From Mycobacterium neglectum (GTDB lineage: Bacteria > Actinomycetota > Actinomycetes > Mycobacteriales > Mycobacteriaceae): a stretch of 64,000 nt of DNA. A program made the translations under genes and the position numbers. Positions 1-7,306 of this stretch are shown piece by piece. Below the pieces are notes generated by a model that worked only from the letters and a program-made list of their open reading frames with translations, did not search any database and was not told the DNA's origin. The DNA lies in contig NZ_NVQE01000001.1 in the NCBI RefSeq assembly GCF_002591975.1, positions 335,265 to 399,264 on the forward strand. Direction: 5' to 3'. Numbering within the stretch: the first letter of the stretch is position 1; every line of letters starts with the position of its first letter.

Positions 1-623
1 TGCTCCAACATGGCCTCGTACTCGGGGATGCTCTCCGTGACCGGTTCGTCGGCGAAGCCTGCATAGGCCCTCGTACGAAACGCTCCCGGCTCGACGGCCA
101 GTACGCGAATCCCCTGCGCCGCAACCTCTTCTCGGAGCACCTCGGTGACGGCCTCGACGGCAAACTTGGTGGCGCTGTAGTAACCGAATCCGGTCACCCC
201 ACGAATCCCTGCCACCGAGGACATGTTGACGATCCACCCGCTGCCGCGTGCGCGCATGCCCGGTAGGGCTGCACGGACCACCGAAAGCATGCTGAAGAAG
301 TTCAGTTCGAACATCGCACGCACATCGGCCTCGTCCATACCCTCAATTGATCCGTACCAGCCGCGGCCGGCGTTGTTGACCAGCACATCGATGCCCCCGA
401 AGTGCTTTTCGGCCGCATCGATCGCGTCTCGCACCTGTACGGCATCGGTCACGTCGAGCGGTAGGACGAGGACGCGGTCGCTGTATTTTTCGCTCCACGA
501 GCGCAATTCGTCGGGACGACGTGCGGTGAGGACGACTCGGTCCCCGACCTCGAGGGCGGCGTCGGCGAAGGCCATACCGAATCCGCCCGGTGTGCCGCCG
601 GTGATGAACCATGTCTTCGCCAT
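1..623 (-). CDS. SDR-family oxidoreductase, 3' end cut by window edge
   Basis: Classical short-chain dehydrogenase/reductase using NAD(P)H; substrate unknown. The protein opens MAKTWFITGGTPGGFGMAFA, a Rossmann glycine motif (TGGxxGxG). NNAG appears near residue 90 and the catalytic YSATK near residue 149. The coding sequence is open to the left window edge, so the last part of the substrate-binding region is missing. The ATG at 623 lies 3 nt after the stop of the SnoaL-like gene, so it is probably the third gene of the operon headed by the WYL regulator. Family assignment is firm; the reaction is not. Confidence 0.9.
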   Translation of the reverse strand, partial: MAKTWFITGGTPGGFGMAFADAALEVGDRVVLTARRPDELRSWSEKYSDRVLVLPLDVTDAVQVRDAIDAAEKHFGGIDVLVNNAGRGWYGSIEGMDEADVRAMFELNFFSMLSVVRAALPGMRARGSGWIVNMSSVAGIRGVTGFGYYSATKFAVEAVTEVLREEVAAQGIRVLAVEPGAFRTRAYAGFADEPVTESIPEYEAMLE

Positions 624-626
624 GGC

Positions 627-989
627 TCAGGGCTCGATCACGAGTCGGCTGATCAATGCACCATCCATGGTGAACCGGAAGTACAAGTCGGCGACCCCGC
701 CCGGGAAATCGCCTTCCAGGTGTTGCACCACATCGACGTGCACCGCGTCCAACCTTGTTGCGCCGACGAACTCGGTGGTGAAGGTGAAACCCGAGGCCGC
801 GTTCTGCAGCCAATCGCGGATGCCGTCGCGGCCGCGGTAGGTGTTGCCCTCGTCGGTCACGACCGCGTCATCGGCGAAGGCCGCGACCGCGGTGGCCACG
901 TCCCTCTCCTGGTGCGCAGTCAGGTACGTCGTGATCGTCGCGGGCAGCTCATCCCACGAGGTCGTCATCTCTTGCTTGTCTATCGTCAT
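627..989 (-). CDS. SnoaL/NTF2-like small protein
   Basis: 120-residue protein of the SnoaL-like/NTF2 cone fold. Visible features are an N-terminal helical stretch (TTYLTAHQERDVATAVAAFA), then DDAVVTDEG and a GRDGIRDWL motif, ending in beta strands (DLYFRFTMDGALISRLVI). Members range from small hydrolases and isomerases to binding proteins, so the chemistry cannot be stated. Its ATG overlaps the WYL regulator stop (ATGA, 986-989), indicating translational coupling, and it is followed 3 nt later by an SDR gene. An internal ATG at residue 8 is an alternative start. Confidence 0.85.
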   Translation of the reverse strand: MTIDKQEMTTSWDELPATITTYLTAHQERDVATAVAAFADDAVVTDEGNTYRGRDGIRDWLQNAASGFTFTTEFVGATRLDAVHVDVVQHLEGDFPGGVADLYFRFTMDGALISRLVIEP

Positions 990-1978
990 GCCTCAACGGT
1001 GGGGTCTCCCGCAGGGAGAGAGTCAAGCCCTGCCGCGCGGCGCAACCGTTCAGCAACCACATCGACGGCGCGTGCCACCTCGGGCGGCTCGAGCACCTCG
1101 AAGTCGTGGCCGATGGTGGCGAAGTAGAAGACCATCCGTTCGGGGTCGTCGGCGCCCGCGGTGACGATGCAGGAATCGGGACCGTCGGGTTCGATGGTCA
1201 CCGAGGCCGGCGAAAAGTGTTGGGCTATAGCCTCTTCGGAAGCGTGGTAGCGCACCCGTGCCACATACCGGTATGGCGAACTGCTGATCGACTTCTGGAC
1301 GTAGGTCGCGGCGTCCGGCGCATCACGGGCGGCGAACGTGCTGCCGAGCGCGCGGACGTCGGCCATCCGGTCCAGTCGCAGGCTGCGCCAGTCCTGCTTG
1401 TCACGGTCGTAGGCCAGCAGGTACCAGCGCCGCCCGGTCGTCACCAGTTGATAGGGCTCCAGCCGTCGCTGGGTGGCATTGCGGCGAATGTCGACGTAGC
1501 CGCAGTTCACGTGCTCGCGGTCGCGGCAGGCCCGCGCCAGCGTCATCAGGACGTCGGGTTCGACGGCTTCGTCGGACGACGGCGAGGTCAGTGTCACGGT
1601 GGAGTCGTGCACCGCCGCCACTTGGGAACGCAGCCGCGAGGGCATCACCTGATCGAGCTTGCTCAGCGCGCGAAGCGCGGACTCGCCGACGCCGGCGACC
1701 GTGCCCCCCGCTGCCAGCCGCAGGCACACCGCCATCGCGACGGCCTCGTCGGGATCGAGCAGCAACGGAGGCAGTGCCGCGCCTGCGCCCAGTTGATACC
1801 CGCCGCCGTGGCCCTTGCTGGCGTGCACCGGATAGCCGAGGTCACGCAGGCGGTCCACGTCGCGGCGAACGCTGCGGGTCGTCACGCCGAGCCGCTCGGC
1901 GAGTTCCTCACCGGTCCACACCCGCCGCGACTGCAGCAATCCGAGGAGTTGCAGCACCCTGCTGGTCGTTTCCGCCAT
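986..1978 (-). CDS. WYL-domain HTH transcriptional regulator (YafY type)
   Basis: 330-residue DNA-binding regulator. The N-terminal winged helix (residues about 5-60) contains WTGEELAERLGVTTRSVRRD. The central WYL domain (about 140-215) has RRLEPYQLVTTGRRWYLLAY, and a C-terminal WCX-type extension follows. WYL regulators sense small ligands or nucleic acids and often control the adjacent divergent gene. Here the divergent neighbour encodes a DinB-family protein, and a perfect TAGGAC-N7-GTCCTA inverted repeat lies in the 62-bp gap. Downstream SnoaL-like and SDR genes are coupled to it. The ligand is unknown. Confidence 0.92.
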   Translation of the reverse strand: MAETTSRVLQLLGLLQSRRVWTGEELAERLGVTTRSVRRDVDRLRDLGYPVHASKGHGGGYQLGAGAALPPLLLDPDEAVAMAVCLRLAAGGTVAGVGESALRALSKLDQVMPSRLRSQVAAVHDSTVTLTSPSSDEAVEPDVLMTLARACRDREHVNCGYVDIRRNATQRRLEPYQLVTTGRRWYLLAYDRDKQDWRSLRLDRMADVRALGSTFAARDAPDAATYVQKSISSSPYRYVARVRYHASEEAIAQHFSPASVTIEPDGPDSCIVTAGADDPERMVFYFATIGHDFEVLEPPEVARAVDVVAERLRRAAGLDSLPAGDPTVEA

Positions 1979-2000
1979 GGTTTCGAGTCTGTCGTAGTTA

Positions 2001-2019
2001 TAGGACCGAAACTGTCCTA
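2001..2019. promoter_or_regulatory. Probable operator in WYL/DinB divergent promoter
   Basis: TAGGACCGAAACTGTCCTA: perfect 6-bp arms with a 7-bp spacer, placed between the divergent WYL regulator (start 1978) and the DinB gene (start 2041). Position and symmetry suggest autoregulation plus control of the dinB genes. This is inferred from layout only. Confidence 0.5.
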
Positions 2020-2040
2020 CATGTGATTCAGGGTAATCGT

Positions 2041-2577
2041 ATGAACATGACGACGAGCGTGACCACAGAGATGGCTTTCCAGCTCGACTTCCATTGGACG
2101 CAGTCGCTGCGACCCCGCCTGGAAGGCCTGACCGACGACGAGTACTTCTGGCAGCCGGTGCCGGACTGCTGGACCGTGCATCCCGACGGCGGCGTGGACT
2201 TCGCGTATCCCCCGCCCGAGCCGGCGCCGTTCACGACAATCGCGTGGCGGCTCGCGCACGTGATCATCGGCGTGTTCGCGATGCGCAACCACAGCCACTT
2301 CGGGGCGGCCGAAGCGAGCTACGAGACCTGGCCGTACGCTACGGACGCCGCGACGGCGCTGCGTCAGCTCGACGAGCAGTACCGAGTCTGGATCGACGGC
2401 GTGCGCGGGTTGTCCGAAGATGACCTGTGGCAGCCGTGCGGGCCCGCCGAGGGGCCGTACGCCGACTATCCGATGGCCACGCTGGTCCTGCACATCAACC
2501 GGGAGGTTATTCACCACGGCGCCGAAATCGCCTGTATCCGAGATCTTTACGTCCACACCGCCACGAAGGGAAAGTAG
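2041..2577 (+). CDS. DinB-family protein
   Basis: 178-residue DinB-like four-helix protein. This superfamily includes mycothiol- and bacillithiol-dependent transferases and uses three histidines to bind a metal. Candidate ligands are RLAHVIIGVFAMRNH (residues about 68-82) and the C-terminal LHINREVIHHGAEI. The first helix carries QLDFHWTQSLRPRLEGLTDDEY, typical of this group. It starts at an ATG at 2041 (an internal ATG at 2047 is an alternative), divergent from the WYL regulator, and is 2 nt upstream of a second DinB gene. A role in thiol-dependent detoxification is possible but not shown. Confidence 0.88.
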   Translation: MNMTTSVTTEMAFQLDFHWTQSLRPRLEGLTDDEYFWQPVPDCWTVHPDGGVDFAYPPPEPAPFTTIAWRLAHVIIGVFAMRNHSHFGAAEASYETWPYATDAATALRQLDEQYRVWIDGVRGLSEDDLWQPCGPAEGPYADYPMATLVLHINREVIHHGAEIACIRDLYVHTATKGK

Positions 2578-2579
2578 CG

Positions 2580-3188
2580 ATGCCAGGAATGCGCCCACCC
2601 GCAGCCGACGAACGACAGACATTGATCGAGTTTCTGCGGTTCAACCAGGACGCGTTCTTCTCGGTGGCCTACGGCCTGACCGATGAACAGGCGCGATCGG
2701 CGCCGTCAGTCAGCTCGCTGTCGATCGGCGGACTGATCAAGCACGCCGCCAATGTCCAGAAGGGCTGGGTGAACCGGGCCGCCGCGGCGCCCGACATGCC
2801 GCCGCGCGACGAACGCCCGATGGAAGAGATCATGGCGGAGTACGCCGACCAGTACGTGATGCACGACGACGAAACTCTCGCTGACCTGCTCAACGAGCTG
2901 GCCAAGCAGAATGCCGAGACGTTGCGCGTCTTCGCCGAAGCCGATCTCGACACACCGGTTCCCGTGCCGCACGACGTGCCGTGGTTTCCCCAGGACATCG
3001 ACAACTGGTCGGTGCGCTGGGTGGCCATGCATCTCATCGAGGAGCTGGCACGCCACGCTGGGCACGCCGACATCATTCGCGAAACCTCCGACGGTGCAAC
3101 GATGTACGAGCTGATGGCGGCGAATGAGGGATGGCCTGAGACAGACTTCATCAAGCAGTGGAGGCCGCGGCAGGACGCCGCGAACTAG
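2580..3188 (+). CDS. DinB-family protein (second)
   Basis: 202-residue DinB-family protein starting at ATG 2580, two nt after the preceding DinB stop. It contains GLIKHAANVQKGWVNRA in the second helix and HLIEELARHAGHADIIRE near the end, the H...HxxH arrangement expected for metal binding. It is more typical of the DUF664 branch than its neighbour. The pair probably forms one transcript under the same operator and may run on into the hydrolase 9 nt downstream. Substrate unknown. Confidence 0.9.
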   Translation: MPGMRPPAADERQTLIEFLRFNQDAFFSVAYGLTDEQARSAPSVSSLSIGGLIKHAANVQKGWVNRAAAAPDMPPRDERPMEEIMAEYADQYVMHDDETLADLLNELAKQNAETLRVFAEADLDTPVPVPHDVPWFPQDIDNWSVRWVAMHLIEELARHAGHADIIRETSDGATMYELMAANEGWPETDFIKQWRPRQDAAN

Positions 3189-3197
3189 TCTCGAGGA

Positions 3198-4115
3198 ATG
3201 CAAACGCGCAGCGGGACGGCGGTCTGCGGGGACGTCGAGCTCTACTACGAGGATCTCGGCGACCCCAGCGACCCTGCAGCGCCGCCCGTGCTGCTGATCA
3301 TGGGTGTCGGCGCCCAGCTGCCGATGTGGCCGGATGGCTTCTGCGAGCAACTCGTCCGACGGGGCCACCGGGTGATCCGGTATGACCACCGCGACATCGG
3401 GTTGTCCACGAAAATGGCCGGCCACCGCGCGGAAGGCTCGGTGTATCGGCGAGTGGCCCGCTATGCGGTGGGCCGGACCAGCCCGGTTCCGTACACGCTG
3501 GTCGATATGGCCGACGACGCTGTCTCGCTGCTCGATAATTTGCAGATCGACCGCGCCCACGTGGTCGGCGCATCGATGGGCGGGATGATCGCGCAGGTGC
3601 TCGCGGGTAACCATCCGGATCGGGTGCGCTCACTGGGCATCATCATGTCGAGTTCGGGCAAGGCGTTCTCGGCGCTTCCACGGTGGCGGGTCATCAGGCT
3701 GGCGCTCGGCGGTCCGGGCAAGGGCGCGCCGTGGGAAGAAAGGCTGGAGTCGGAAATACGCAACATCTCGATCATCAACGGGCCGAATTTCCTTCCGCCC
3801 GTTGAGCAATTGCGCCGACGTGTCGAGGATCTGCGTGCCCGCAGCGACTACCCGCAGGGCATGCTGCGGCAGTTCGACGCGATCCTCGGCACGGGGAGCC
3901 TGCTTCGCTATACCCGCAGCATCGTGGCGCCGACCGTAGTGATTCACGGCTCGGAGGATCCAATGGTTCGGCCACGCAACGGACGGCACCTGGCGCGCAT
4001 CATCGAGGGCGCGCGCTATGTCGTCGTCGATGGCATGGGACATGATCTGCCGGAGCCGGTGTGGCGTCCGGTCGTGGAGGCGTTGACGGAGAACTTCGTG
4101 GGCGCAGAGCCTTAG
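3198..4115 (+). CDS. Alpha/beta hydrolase (LipG-like paralogue)
   Basis: 305-residue alpha/beta hydrolase. It has the oxyanion segment LLIMGVGAQLPMW, nucleophile elbow GASMGGMIAQV (Ser near residue 126), acid loop GSEDPMVRP and catalytic His in DGMGHDLPE. It is strongly similar along its length to the LipG-like protein encoded at 8654-9553 (shared QTR.GTA, YYEDLGDP and RVIRYDHRDIGLS segments), so the two are paralogues. Only 9 nt separate it from the second DinB gene. Its stop overlaps by 3 nt the 3' end of the convergent winged-helix-like gene. Esterase activity is likely; substrate unknown. Confidence 0.93.
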   Translation: MQTRSGTAVCGDVELYYEDLGDPSDPAAPPVLLIMGVGAQLPMWPDGFCEQLVRRGHRVIRYDHRDIGLSTKMAGHRAEGSVYRRVARYAVGRTSPVPYTLVDMADDAVSLLDNLQIDRAHVVGASMGGMIAQVLAGNHPDRVRSLGIIMSSSGKAFSALPRWRVIRLALGGPGKGAPWEERLESEIRNISIINGPNFLPPVEQLRRRVEDLRARSDYPQGMLRQFDAILGTGSLLRYTRSIVAPTVVIHGSEDPMVRPRNGRHLARIIEGARYVVVDGMGHDLPEPVWRPVVEALTENFVGAEP

Positions 4116-4471
4116 GGATAGTCGGCCATGGCATCCCAGAAGGCTTCGTCGTCGCGACCCATTCTTCGGTCCGCCTCTTCGCGTAACCCTGCTGCTCGCT
4201 GGTGGATGTATTGCGCGGTCGAGCGCGGCATCTGCCCGGGGCCGTAGACGCCCCGCCGGATCCGGCGGACCCGACCGCGGCGCATTTCCCAGCGCAGCGC
4301 ATCGGACACCGTCTTCGATGCGCGGCCGGGGATCGCAAAGCCTTGGTACTCGAGCTGTTCGATCAGCTCAAAGATGGACGCCGCACCGTGGATGTCGAGG
4401 TTTACCGCGAGCATGTAACGGAGCTCTATGCCCTGCAGCACTTTTCGCTGGACGATTTTCGAAGTCGTCAT
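4112..4471 (-). CDS. Hypothetical protein with winged-helix-like segment
   Basis: 119 residues from ATG 4471 (MTTSKIVQRKVLQG). The middle part (SIFELIEQLEYQGFAI, then SKTVSDALRWEMRRGRVRRI and RRGVYGPG) looks like a winged helix followed by the basic RRGVY turn seen in AbiEi-type N-terminal domains and in mycobacterial hypotheticals. The rest is charged and helical. A longer open frame upstream reads through tandem repeats and is not credible. Its upstream region contains the TCCCGGCC array and the first hairpin element. DNA binding is an inference. Confidence 0.7.
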   Translation of the reverse strand: MTTSKIVQRKVLQGIELRYMLAVNLDIHGAASIFELIEQLEYQGFAIPGRASKTVSDALRWEMRRGRVRRIRRGVYGPGQMPRSTAQYIHQRAAGLREEADRRMGRDDEAFWDAMADYP

Positions 4472-4550
4472 GGCACGACCATGGCATTCCGCACCGACAG
4501 CTCGGACGGTTTGCGGACGGCCGCACCGCGCCGCTTGTGGATAGAGGCGG

Positions 4551-4612
4551 TCCCGGCCTCCCGGCCTCCCGGCCTCCCGGCCTCCCGGCCTCCCGGCCTC
4601 CCGGCCTCCCGG
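4551..4612. repeat. 8-bp tandem repeat, TCCCGGCC x7 plus partial
   Basis: Seven perfect head-to-tail copies of TCCCGGCC (4551-4606), then TCCCGG, upstream of the winged-helix-like gene and 15 nt before the left arm of hairpin copy 1. Perfect short repeats of this kind are prone to slippage, so copy number probably varies between strains. Confidence 0.95.
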
Positions 4613-4627
4613 ACCAATATGACTTCG

Positions 4628-4707
4628 TGCCAACCTCCGCGCGACTTTGTCGCTCAACTACTACCGCCACCACCAACGTCAGCGACACTGTCGCGCGGAG
4701 CTTGGCA
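4628..4707. repeat. Long palindromic element, copy 1
   Basis: Inverted repeat with 27-nt arms (4628-4654 and 4681-4707, three mismatches) around a 26-nt loop. The left arm begins TGCCAACCTCCGCGCGAC and the right arm ends GTCGCGCGGAGCTTGGCA. Conserved sequence continues rightward to about 4763 (CTATATATG, CCAGAGGACC, ATGGACGACACGAACAC). Copies 2 (4916-4995) and 3 (30642-30721) have the same arm and loop lengths. No coding function is apparent. It could be a MITE-like element or a structured RNA. Confidence 0.9.
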
Positions 4708-4798
4708 CTACCTATATATGCCTCCAGAGGACCTGCCTCAGCACATGGACGACACGAACACTCGCGGTCCGGCCTTCCCGGCCCGCCATGGCACCGGC

Positions 4799-4897
4799 GT
4801 CACACCCTCCGGGCGTCACACCCTCCGGGCGTCACACCCTCCGGGCCTCACACCCTCCGGGCCCCACGCTCCCGAGCCTCCGAGCCTCCGAGCCTCC
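4799..4897. repeat. 16-bp and 8-bp tandem repeats
   Basis: Four head-to-tail units of GTCACACCCTCCGGGC (4799-4862, the last starting with C), a degenerate stretch, then three GAGCCTCC units (4874-4897). The array fills the space between hairpin copies 1 and 2 and ends just before copy 2. Confidence 0.92.
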
Positions 4898-4915
4898 GGG
4901 ACCAATATGACTTCG

Positions 4916-4995
4916 TGCCAAGCTCCGCGCGACTTTGTCGCTCAACTACTACCGCCACCACCAACGTCAGCGACACTGTCGCGCGGAGCTTGGCA
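4916..4995. repeat. Long palindromic element, copy 2
   Basis: Second copy, 288 bp to the right of copy 1 in the same orientation. Arms 4916-4942 and 4969-4995 have two mismatches and the loop is 26 nt. Conservation with copy 1 extends leftward (ACCAATATGACTTCGTGCCA) and rightward through TATATATG to about 5052, so copies 1 and 2 look like a local duplication. It lies downstream of the stop of the 5107-5511 gene. Confidence 0.9.
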
Positions 4996-5106
4996 CTACC
5001 TATATATGTCCCCGGAGGACCTGCCTCAGTTCATGTGACGACACGAACACACGGGCGGCCCGGCCTCACACTGTGCTCGACCACTACGTCGAGATCGCCA
5101 AGCCGT

Positions 5107-5511
5107 TCACTCCAGTTCCGCAAGGGCCTTGCGCGCGGCCTCCAGTTCGGCTTCCAGGGCAGCGACTTTGGCGGCCTGCTGGGAGCGCGCCTCCTCGATC
5201 AGTTCGTCGATCGGGGCTGAGAGGTCCTCGTGCAGTTCCCTTGCGGCACGGGAGACGGCGGCGGCCGCGACCGCAAGATTCCGTGCTCGATACGTGGTGC
5301 CCTGCTTCAGTTCGGCCCGCCATTCGCCATCGGCGGTTCCGGTGACCGTGAGCGTCAGCTCGAGCGTTTTGGGCTTCTTGCCTGCCGACTTCTTGGCCGG
5401 TGCCTTCTTGGGCTTCTCCTCGACCGGCTCGTCAGCGACCGACGGAACCACCGCATCCGGCGTGTCGGAATAGAAGGACTGCGCTTCTGGTGCCAGAGTT
5501 TCTACAGACAT
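5107..5511 (-). CDS. Small Lys/Ala-rich protein with C-terminal coiled coil
   Basis: 134 residues from ATG 5511. An acidic N-terminus leads to a basic linker (KPKKAPAKKSAGKKPKT), then a compact beta-like segment (LELTLTVTGTADGEWRAELK), and a helical C-terminus with heptad character (AAKVAALEAELEAARKALAE). It resembles small actinobacterial proteins annotated as DUF6319, but that label is from memory. The basic linker and helices suggest nucleic-acid or protein binding; no enzymatic motif is visible. It lies 52 nt downstream of the TetR gene on the same strand. Confidence 0.75.
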   Translation of the reverse strand: MSVETLAPEAQSFYSDTPDAVVPSVADEPVEEKPKKAPAKKSAGKKPKTLELTLTVTGTADGEWRAELKQGTTYRARNLAVAAAAVSRAARELHEDLSAPIDELIEEARSQQAAKVAALEAELEAARKALAELE

Positions 5512-5563
5512 GACTTCATTAGAACACATGTTCGATGCGTCAAGTCAACAGCTACGACCCCGC

Positions 5564-6187
5564 TCAGCGCAGGACGGTCTGCACCGCGTACTCCACCACG
5601 GCATCGAGATCGCCGCCGAGGTTGCCCGCCAGCCACTGCTGCGCCAATTCGGCCATCGCGCCCGTATATAGCGCCGCACCCACTTGTGCCGCAACGGGAT
5701 CCGAGCCGGGGTTCAGCCGCCACCCTTCGGTCAACACGCCCTCGCGAAGCAGGTCCTGGGTGGCTGTCCGACGCGCCGCGAGAACCGGATTGGCTCGCGC
5801 ATCGGTGAACAAGATCCGGCCGCGGCGAGGGTCGGCCGAACTGAATCCGAGGACCGCCGCGATGCCCGCGCGCGTCCGATCCCGAAGTGAATCGCCCGAC
5901 GCGGTGATCGCAGCCTCGACCTCGGCACCCAACTGCGCGCTGACCTGGTCGTAGACCGCACCCAGCAGATCGTCGGTGTCGGCGAAGCTCTCGTAGAAGT
6001 ACCGGGTGTTCAGTCCGCACTCGCGACACACCGACCGCACGGCCAGGGCGGCCTCACCGCCGTCGCCGAACAGGCGGTAGGCAGCATCGATCAGCTGCGC
6101 TCGCCGTTCGGTGCGCCGGTCGGTCAGCGGCACCCCGGCCCATCGGGTCGGACTGGGCATCAACTCAGGGTAAGCCGAGCCGGCCAA
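5564..6187 (-). CDS. TetR-family regulator
   Basis: 207-residue TetR regulator. The HTH is at residues about 22-70: RRAQLIDAAYRLFGDGG then VRSVCRECGLNTRYFYESF, followed by a ligand-binding domain with AALYTGAMAELAQQWLAGN. It is divergent from the MpaB-type oxygenase gene. The 69-bp gap holds two related near-palindromic 18-mers, the probable operators. ATG 6187 is used; ATG 6160 is possible. It most likely represses the oxygenase and itself; the inducer is unknown. Confidence 0.93.
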   Translation of the reverse strand: MAGSAYPELMPSPTRWAGVPLTDRRTERRAQLIDAAYRLFGDGGEAALAVRSVCRECGLNTRYFYESFADTDDLLGAVYDQVSAQLGAEVEAAITASGDSLRDRTRAGIAAVLGFSSADPRRGRILFTDARANPVLAARRTATQDLLREGVLTEGWRLNPGSDPVAAQVGAALYTGAMAELAQQWLAGNLGGDLDAVVEYAVQTVLR

Positions 6188-6190
6188 CTC

Positions 6191-6236
6191 TGGTCACACC
6201 CGTAGCCAAATAGTATTCTGGCTACAGCTGTAACCA
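6191..6236. promoter_or_regulatory. Paired TetR operator candidates
   Basis: Two related 18-mers, TGGTCACACCCGTAGCCA (6191-6208) and TGGCTACAGCTGTAACCA (6219-6236), with centres 28 bp apart. The second is a near-perfect palindrome, and together they also form a larger inverted repeat. They sit between the TetR start (6187) and the oxygenase start (6257), where a repressor would cover both promoters. Confidence 0.55.
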
Positions 6237-6256
6237 GACTTCAGGAGGGAGCCACC

Positions 6257-7246
6257 GTGTACCTGCCGCACCAGATGGTCGGGCAATTCGTGAACCAGCG
6301 CTTCGACGAGGGCGTGCGCAAGCACTTCTTCAAGGGCATGGAGTTCGCCGCGCCCGTCGCCGATCCCGGCTGGTTCGGACCCGGCAGCGCCGTCTGGCAC
6401 GTGCACTCCCACATGCACGCGCTGATCTTCGGCCTGCAATGCGCGGCGTACCTCGAGCGGTTGGACCCGTCGATCTACTGGATGGGCATGCATCATTCGC
6501 GCCTGGTGAAGCGCGATAAAGACGGGACGGCCATCCCCGAGATCGACCCCAGGGGCGCCTCGGTGCGACTCGGTCATTCCGTCGCGTTCTTCATCGGGAC
6601 CGCGTACGGCTCGACCGAGACCGCCGAGCGGCTGGCAAAATCGGTGCGCTCGATGCACCACACCATCAAGGGCGTCCGGCCCGACGGCGCCGCCTATGAC
6701 GCCGACGATCCCGAATGGCTGCGCTGGAACTACGCCACCGTCGTCTGGGGCCTGGCCACCGCACACGAGCTGTATCACCCGAACCCGCTGCGCGGGAAGA
6801 AGATCGACGACTACTACGGCGAGTTCGTGCGCGTCGGACATGCCCTCGGCGGAACCGACCTGCCTACCACCAAGGCCGACACGCTGGAATGCCTGAAGTC
6901 GTATCTGCCCAGGCTGGCCGTCACGCATGGCATGGCGATGTCCACCGGACCCAACCTCCCGATGCCGCACAGCGCCGTCGACTGGGCGATCCGCGACACG
7001 ATGCCGAAGTGGGCCAAGGAACTGATCTCGCATCGCGACCCCAACATCGTCGAACGCACAGCCAGACGCGCCGCGGTGTGGAGCATCATCAATGGCCTGC
7101 ACGTCGCGGCCGGCACAGCGCCGGAGTTCCGGCTGGCACAGGCGCGGGTGAAATCCGGAACCACGGTCAAACACACGCTGCCGACCTACGTGATCGGCGA
7201 CGATCCGGTGCGCAGCCGCGATGAGGTGGAGCACAGTTTCGCTTAG
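6257..7246 (+). CDS. Oxygenase MpaB family protein (DUF2236)
   Basis: 329-residue member of the MpaB/latex-clearing-protein-like family of haem-dependent oxygenases (DUF2236). Characteristic segments are GPGSAVWHVHSHMHAL near residue 41, DPRGASVRLGHSVAFFIGT near 97, and WATAHELYHP-like TVVWGLATAHELYH near 168, which include candidate haem-ligand histidines. The start is GTG 6257 with a very strong AGGAGGGA ribosome-binding site at 6243-6250. It is divergent from TetR with operators between, so it is probably inducible. Substrate unknown. Confidence 0.88.
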   Translation: MYLPHQMVGQFVNQRFDEGVRKHFFKGMEFAAPVADPGWFGPGSAVWHVHSHMHALIFGLQCAAYLERLDPSIYWMGMHHSRLVKRDKDGTAIPEIDPRGASVRLGHSVAFFIGTAYGSTETAERLAKSVRSMHHTIKGVRPDGAAYDADDPEWLRWNYATVVWGLATAHELYHPNPLRGKKIDDYYGEFVRVGHALGGTDLPTTKADTLECLKSYLPRLAVTHGMAMSTGPNLPMPHSAVDWAIRDTMPKWAKELISHRDPNIVERTARRAAVWSIINGLHVAAGTAPEFRLAQARVKSGTTVKHTLPTYVIGDDPVRSRDEVEHSFA

Positions 7247-7306
7247 GACTGTGACCCGATCCACACGTTTTCGCGGCTCAGCGCCGATTTTGAGAGACTG
7301 GCGGCT

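Noticed and set aside
4551..4897. Tandem repeats considered as a CRISPR array
   Set aside because: Units of 8 and 16 bp are directly adjacent with no unique spacers, and no cas genes are present.
4202..5220. Open frames reading through the repeat island
   Set aside because: They translate tandem repeats into PGLPASRP-type low-complexity sequence, exist in several frames at once, and have no homologous domain.
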